Part shown: positions 58,660 to 64,000 of the stretch, piece after piece | Numbering within the stretch: the first letter of the stretch is position 1 | How the letters are laid out: each line of letters opens with the position of its first letter | From: Schistosoma mansoni | Lineage: Eukaryota > Platyhelminthes > Trematoda > Strigeidida > Schistosomatidae | Assembly: GCF_000237925.1 (NCBI RefSeq) | Contig: NC_031496.1 | Location: 406,480 to 470,479 of the forward strand | Direction of reading: 5' to 3' | Length of the DNA: 64,000 nt | Program-made: the position numbers and the translations under genes | The notes under the pieces: model-generated | What the model saw: only the letters and a program-made list of their open reading frames with translations | Told to the model about the DNA's origin: nothing | Databases searched by the model: none

Positions 58660-59220
58660 TGGTTCACAGAGGATTTTAGGGAAGACTTGACAATTAGGCG
58701 GCTACAACAAATGAGACTAATAAGAAGTTCCTTTATTTGTGATTGTGGTAATTAAATGACTTTTAGATCTTCTGCAGACTACCATGATGTTGTCCTTCGA
58801 TGTAATATATGTTGAAGGAAGACGTTTGCTAGAATAAGAACCTCTATCGCTCGATCGAGATTGAAACTAAGGCGAATTATAATGATGGCTGCGAACTGTA
58901 TAATAAAAGCACCAGTAAGATTGGCTGCAATATTCGCAGATGTGACTGAAGCTTCGTCTCTTCAGTGGTATGAGTATTGTAGGGATATATCCATAATAAA
59001 AATGATAAACTTACACAACCGGAGTACACAGAAACAATAATGAAACTATGTGGTCGAGACAAAGGGTTTTTGTGACCTTATCATTGGCTCCAGAGACCAA
59101 CTATTATGGAGCCATATGGATGAGTTCGTCTACCTTATGCATTACGATTTTGAAACCTTTGAACCTCTTTCTAATCTTGAAAAGTTTTTCGACCATATAA
59201 AAGAAGTGTATCCAATTTGA
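58660..59220 (+). mobile_element. Merlin (IS1016-like) DNA transposon remnant
   Basis: Plus-strand fragments resemble a Merlin transposase. The N-terminal zinc-ribbon-like part reads FICDCGN, stop, MTFRSSADYHDVVLRC, NICRRKTFARIRTSIARSRL, KLRRIIMMAANCIIKAPV, SLQWYEYCRDI (58,700-58,995). The C-terminus reads SHMDEFVYLMHYDFETF, NLEKFFDHIKEVYPI with TGA at about 59,218. The central DDE catalytic part is missing and there is at least one in-frame stop, so it is an internally deleted, dead copy. Merlin elements are known in schistosomes. Terminal inverted repeats were not located. It lies in an intron of the coiled-coil gene. Confidence 0.6.
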
Positions 59221-60084
59221 TTATTTGGTTTTGTATAATCAATTTTTACTCTATGCTGACTGTTCACTGACTGGCTAACATTTCTCAAGGTCACTTAAGT
59301 TTCTTTCAAAGGTCGTTCATAAATTATAGTCTCGCCTTTACAGCTTGTCTTGTTCATAGACACTTTTGACTCGTTTATATATAATTGATATTTTTCATTT
59401 TATGATAATGATGAGGTATGGTATTTCTTTAACATAAACCACGTTTGTCTAAAATATAATAGTAGAAATATCCCTCTGACCTTTCAGACTCAAGGCGGGA
59501 GATAGAGGGAATCTTGAGAGTAACGGACAGACAAGAACGTAGCTGCGTTGGATTAAAGTAAGAGGTGCTGGTCAAGTGTATGATTCGTCATTTACGAGCC
59601 ACCAGGTTATAGAAGAAGTATTGAGTTCTAGATAATTTGATTGGTGACTTTAGCATGTGATATTAGACAGTGTTAACAACATACAACTGTCTTGTGCAGA
59701 CTTATTGGAGTTCAGTACATTTTGGAGTAAAATTTTGAACTACTGACAAATTGCAAGTAGCACGTTTACAACAACAACAAAAATTCAAATGACTGGAAAC
59801 CATATGTAGATATAATCTCAATTAAATTTTATAATTGCTTCTATTCAGTCAGTCATGAACAACATAAATTATGGTATGTATATGTGGATCAGTTCAATCA
59901 TTCACATCACATGAGATGAAACTATTAAAACAGATGACAGGGTAGAGGCAGTAATTGTCCGTGGTAGTAAAAAAGATTAACGAACGACAATATGATTCGT
60001 GGACAGAAAAATAAATATCTGTAAAGAAAAGTACTACATAATGTAGAAATTTGAGATCTAATGGAATGCAAATCATTAATGTAT
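59221..60084. other. Intron of the coiled-coil gene, unassigned
   Basis: Only a short family F match at 59,270-59,360; the rest shows nothing. Confidence 0.4.
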
Positions 60085-60215
60085 CTCCTCCATTTCAACT
60101 AATTTTAAACCATGTTTCCCATTATTTCCAACCACTGGTTACGGTAATCTTGTGGACCTTGACCAAGTAGTCTGCACTAACCAACACAACTCAGTCCAAG
60201 AGTCATCAGTGTTGT
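60085..60215 (-). mobile_element. LINE 3' fragment, old
   Basis: Read leftward it resembles the C-terminal HVGRCRLLGWGPRDYRNQW region and the following ETLSDM with many changes. Confidence 0.4.
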
Positions 60216-60454
60216 GGTCGGAATGGGTGGCTTTCAGAGTTCAGACTTAGCTAACATTATACATCCCTATCTATAATCAAATATCAGTACTTACTGATAA
60301 TGAAGAAAATGTTGATTGTGAATTCATGACTGTAGACAAAGAAAGTAATAACGAAAATAAAGTTATGCTTAGAACCATTACTTTCTTATCATGTTGTGTT
60401 AGATGGAATAGAAGTGATCTGAATGATTGTATAGTGATTAAATTATGGTTAGAG

Positions 60455-60570
60455 TTTTTTTTAGCGAGTTAGTTTTCTACGGGATGAGGTCGCTAACCTC
60501 ATGCCCAACCCTCCTCCTTTATCCGGGCTTGGGATCGACAGTAGCCCCTCAGATGGGCAACAGGTGGAGT
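60455..60570 (-). mobile_element. RTE LINE 5'UTR stub
   Basis: GCGAGTTAGTTTTCTACGGG to GGGATCGACAGTAGCCCCTC matches the 5'UTR segment also seen at 2,480-2,560 and 3,620-3,735. Confidence 0.65.
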
Positions 60571-60804
60571 ATTAAATTATGGCATATTACTAATTTATAC
60601 GTTCAGCAGCAGCTGATCTAATTCATGTAGGAAAGTGAAAATTCAGTATTCATTGGTTAAATACAATTCACTGTTAAAACTAGTTGTCCAGAATCGAAGT
60701 ATCATTTTCATTAGAAATTTTTATCGGATAGTAGATGGATTCAGAGATTAAGTCGATCAAATCAGTCTACACTGTCTAAAAATGATTACTATGCATAAAT
60801 TACA

Positions 60805-61680
60805 TCATGAAGACGTCAACATCTGGAGGAAAGAACGGGATACAGTGGACAGGTAGGATGCAGCTGGACGATTTAGACTTCGCAGATATTCTGGCTCTTC
60901 TAGCACACACGCAACAACAAATGCAGGAGAAGACGACCGGTGTAGCAGCAGCCTTAGCAGCAGCAGGTCTCAATATAAACAAAGGGAAAAGCAAGACTCT
61001 CCGATACAATACAACATGTACCAATCGAATAACACTTGATGGGGAAGCTTTGGAGGATGTGAAAACCTACACATATCTGGGCAGCATCATTGATGAACAT
61101 GGTGGATGTGATGCAGATGTGAGGGTGAGGATCGGCAAAGCAAGAGCAGCATATTTACAACTGAAGAACATCTGCAATTCAAAACAATTTTCAACCAACA
61201 TCAAGATCACAATTTTCAATACAAATGTGAAGACAGTTCTACTGTATTGGGCGGAGACGTGGAGAACTACGAATACCATCATCCAGAAGATACAAGTGTT
61301 TATTAACAGCTGCCTACGCAAGATACTTCGGATCCGATGGCCAGACACTATCAGCAAGAAGTTACTGTGGGAGAGAACAAACCAGATTTCATCCAGTGGA
61401 GGAAGAAATCGGTAAAAAAGGCTGGAAGTGGATGGAACACACATTGAGGGAAAGTACCCTACTGCATCACAAGGCAAGCCCTCACTTGGAATCCTGAAAG
61501 CCAAAGGAGAAGAGAAAGATCAAAGAACACATTACGATGAGATACGGAGACAGACATGAAAAGAATGAACAACAACTAGATAGAACTAGAAAGGAAGGCG
61601 GAGGATAGAGCGACTTGGAGAATGCTGTTCGGCGGCCTATGCTCCATTGGGAGTAACAGGCTTAAGTACGTAATTAAGTA
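60805..61680 (+). mobile_element. RTE-type LINE 3' half with altered catalytic box
   Basis: The open stretch 60,807-61,415 covers the RT motif C region and thumb: MKTSTSGGKNGIQWTGRMQL, DDLDFADILALLAHTQQQ, ITLDGEALEDVKTYTYLGSI, FNTNVKTVLLYWAETWRTT. Motif C reads FADI where the family has FADD, so RT would be inactive. The tail ends AAGTACGTAATTAAGTAA. It lies in the intron left of exon 61,723. Confidence 0.85.
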
Positions 61681-61722
61681 ATGCATAAATTACAATAGGA
61701 ATAAACACACATAGATACTCAC

Positions 61723-61926
61723 CTCAATATCTGGTCCCATATTATCTTGTTCATCTTTTTTAACAAGACGTTTAGCTTTTTCCATTCTTTCTGATGCCCG
61801 TTTTAAACGTGTATTTTGTTTTTCAATTTCATTCATTCTATGCTCTAATTCTAATTCTAAACGTTTTGTTTGATCTTTATATAATTCTAGATCATTATCT
61901 AAACGAGTTGATGATTCTTGCATTGT
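61723..61926 (-). CDS. Coiled-coil protein, internal exon (CCDC39-like layout, identity unproven)
   Basis: This 68-codon exon reads leftward between a TTTTAG acceptor (61,928-61,927) and a GTGAGT donor (61,722), with phase 0 at both ends. The product is almost pure charged coiled coil: MQESSTRLDNDLELYKDQ, then RLELELEHRMNEIEKQNT, then ERMEKAKRLVKKDEQ, closing with NMGPDIE. It splices in frame to the exon at 58,466. A long coiled coil followed by a short conserved helix and a Ser-rich tail recalls the C-termini of CCDC39-type axonemal ruler proteins, but I cannot confirm this from memory. Any coiled-coil protein is possible. More 5' exons are expected to the right of the window. Confidence 0.75.
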
Positions 61927-61994
61927 CTAAAATGAACAAAAAATTTGGTTATAATATGATTAAAAAGATAACAAAGCATAGAAGTGAAAATAGT

Positions 61995-62395
61995 CTTAAA
62001 GGGTCACACCCGGAGCCTTCAACCTAAAGATCTGATCCACAAGGCAGTGGAGCATCGTAAGGAGATGCAGTCCCATGGTAGCCGGTTACCAACGATTGGT
62101 TCATACTCCATTTGTTCCTTCAACATTCTGGAGCCCATGTGCACCATTGGTTTGGAATGAGTGTTTCCCAATTCCCCTAGGAGGACTTTCTGTATCCACC
62201 AACCCGATTAAAGCACCAGACATTTGCTTTTCGTCCTCTCATATTTGTAACCAACACTCGTGGTAGGAGAATGAATAGAGTAGGACTTCCTTGTCAGAGG
62301 CTGTATACGCGTTGCCATGCGAGAGCATTTCGAGAGGTAGAGAGGACTCTCCTCACTCTCGGACGTACCAGGGCATTTGGGGGCGCCATGTTTGG
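61995..62395 (-). mobile_element. Repeat C copy
   Basis: AAAGGGTCACACCCGGAGCC to GTACCAGGGCATTTGGGGGC, missing the A-rich tail region. Confidence 0.8.
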
Positions 62396-62564
62396 AAAAT
62401 CATTGAAGATCAAAGACCAGTAGACAGTTGAAACAAAGTCTATGACAGCATGTTACAAATTTAATCAACATTAACGTTATTATAATATCACTGTAGCTAC
62501 AAAAGCAAGAGGGTAAATCAGTTCATTACAGATAGTCTTGCTCTACGTCTATATAACTTGACCA

Positions 62565-62928
62565 TATTTTGTCGAATGTCCGGCACTTCAACCAGGTTGG
62601 TAGATTTACCTAGGGGAGTTGGGAAAACCCTCATTCTAAAGCAATGACGCACATGAACTCCGGGACCTTAAGGAATCCGATGGCGTATGAGCCAGTTGTT
62701 GGTCGACGGCTACCATGTGACTGCATTTCCTGAAGTTGCTCCACTACCTTGTGGATCAGACCTTCAGGTCGAAGGCCCTGGGTATGGCCTCCTAAGAAAC
62801 GACCTACTTCGGTTTGGGCACCCGGGTAGTATTATAGCCCACACACAAATCAAGTGACCTGTGTGGTTCATATATATTCGGCGCCCCTTTGTACCAATAT
62901 TCATGTGTTCAAACAAATGAATATTGTT
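62565..62928 (+). mobile_element. Repeat C copy, opposed to the one at 61,995
   Basis: TTTTGTCGAATGTCCGGCAC to ACCAATATTCATGTGTTC, AAACAAATGAAT. 5' truncated. Confidence 0.78.
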
Positions 62929-63734
62929 ATTTCACAATGGCAGCCCTAGCATCTTAAGGAAATCTTAACGATTTCCATCTCTATTATGATTATCAAAGAA
63001 ATTTTTAGGGGTTTCTATGGTTACCAATAATGGTCTAATGATTTGTCATTTAATATATCTGATTACATTCCCCATCTACATCTCAATTGTGTAGGAGTTG
63101 TGTACATTTATGAATATTAAACGCTTAAATATTAATATCATAATGACAAAACTTGGCAGGGATACTACCCTTAACTCAGGGTCTGGAAAGTCGGAAAAAA
63201 GAAAATTTCTCATTTGCGATAAAAATGATCTTGATGGTCTTGTATTAGTATTCCAACATCGGACAATGGGTTTTAAGCGTTCTTTATGCCCCAACGCTTC
63301 AGGATGAGCTATCTCGTTTACTACCATACTTTTGCGTCACATGCAGTATAAGCTATATAGCCATGTAGAGCTGAAGGTCCAATGTGAGACTGGAGGTTCA
63401 CCATTGACATTGTGGATGGATCGGCATTACTTTAGCAAGTTTTGCTGACTGTTCATGTGAAAAGTTGGTTTGCTTGCCAACCGATTTCATTCATACTGGC
63501 GGTTGCTTTTCAATGTTCTCAAGAGCTATTGTCATTGGAGCATTATAAGGCATATCGTCATTGCTAACATTGATGATTTCGACTGTTGTGTAGGCGGAAT
63601 AGGTCAACTTTGACCTGTCCATGCAGTACATAATTGATTTATGCGATCATTGATCGGAATAATTTAACATGTGATGTGATTGTGTATATGAATGGCGCGA
63701 ATGGTTCACCAGGGTGCTTGGTACCTGTATGGTT
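62929..63734. other. Right-hand unassigned region
   Basis: A 69-codon plus-strand open stretch (63,098-63,307) has no recognised domain. ACAAAACTTGGCAG occurs at about 63,146 and again at about 63,985, which may mark ends of an unrecognised element. Confidence 0.35.
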
Positions 63735-63930
63735 GTGCCACAGGATTGAGCTGTACTGTTCAGATTGTAGCGTTGAAGCCCATATAATGTCTGATTCTGT
63801 TGTGGGGCGGTATTGAGCTTTACTGCTCTGGTTAAGCCTGAGGGAGGTATCTAGTTATCCTGTTGAACAGGATTGAGCTGTACTGTTTGGGTTGTCACGT
63901 GAAAGTCTGGATGGTGTCTGGTTCTTCTGA
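63735..63930. repeat. Degenerate triple repeat with GGATTGAGCTGTACTG
   Basis: The motif (C)GG(A/T)ATTGAGCT(G/T)TACTG appears three times at about 63,743, 63,811 and 63,869, spaced 58-68 bp apart. The linkers are diverged. Function unknown. Confidence 0.55.
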
Positions 63931-64000
63931 AAACCAATACCAAATTACCCTACTCCACAAGGGTATATCATATAACTATAACTAACAAAACTTGGCAGTT

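Noticed and set aside
63098-63307. 69-codon frame starting MCTFMNIKRLN as a gene
   Set aside because: No recognised domain and no supporting splice sites; left as unassigned.

Overview
This is eukaryotic DNA from a blood fluke, almost certainly genus Schistosoma. The evidence is long introns filled with RTE- and CR1-like LINEs, SMalpha-type tRNA-headed repeats carrying hammerhead ribozymes, a Merlin transposase remnant and Gypsy-type LTR fragments. I cannot fix the species from sequence alone. Host protein-coding sequence is a small part of the window; most of the rest is repeats. Layout: (1) 1-24,690 holds the 5' half of a Rho-associated kinase (ROCK) gene on the minus strand. Exon 1 is at 24,587-24,421, exon 2 at 17,221-16,966, and a long exon 3 runs from 1,559 off the left edge. 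The introns (7.2 and 15.4 kb) are packed with LINE fragments, hammerhead SINEs and a roughly 520-bp retroposon called 'repeat C' here. (2) 24,700-30,900 is a composite of CR1-like LINE pieces, a Gypsy gag/protease fossil, and a younger Gypsy-type LTR element with near-identical 322-bp LTRs and a 5-bp target duplication. (3) 31,537-49,706 is the most striking region: 13 head-to-tail units of about 1.39 kb. Each carries one 72-nt tRNA-Pro(AGG) gene on the plus strand embedded in short tandem repeats. Eleven copies fold as standard tRNAs, one has an extra base, and one has lost its 5' acceptor strand. Five copies have lost the T4 Pol III terminator. The array ends in a decayed tRNA-Pro relic. (4) 49,742-52,980 holds two RTE LINE tails, an SMalpha block and (ACT)n tracts. 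(5) 52,982-61,926 carries three in-phase minus-strand exons of a second gene: a coiled coil, a short helical segment, and a Ser/Thr-rich tail ending in a stop. The layout resembles an axonemal CCDC39-type protein, but the identity is unproven. Its introns hold LINE, SINE, repeat C, Merlin and LTR-like debris and a second tRNA-Pro-like fragment. (6) 62,000-64,000 holds two opposed repeat C copies and unassigned DNA with a degenerate triple repeat. Both protein genes read leftward, and the tRNA array lies between the end of the coiled-coil gene and the start of ROCK, reading the opposite way. The window does not look like an operon or a coordinated pathway. The candidate undescribed system is the homogenised, microsatellite-bearing tRNA-Pro(AGG) tandem array.
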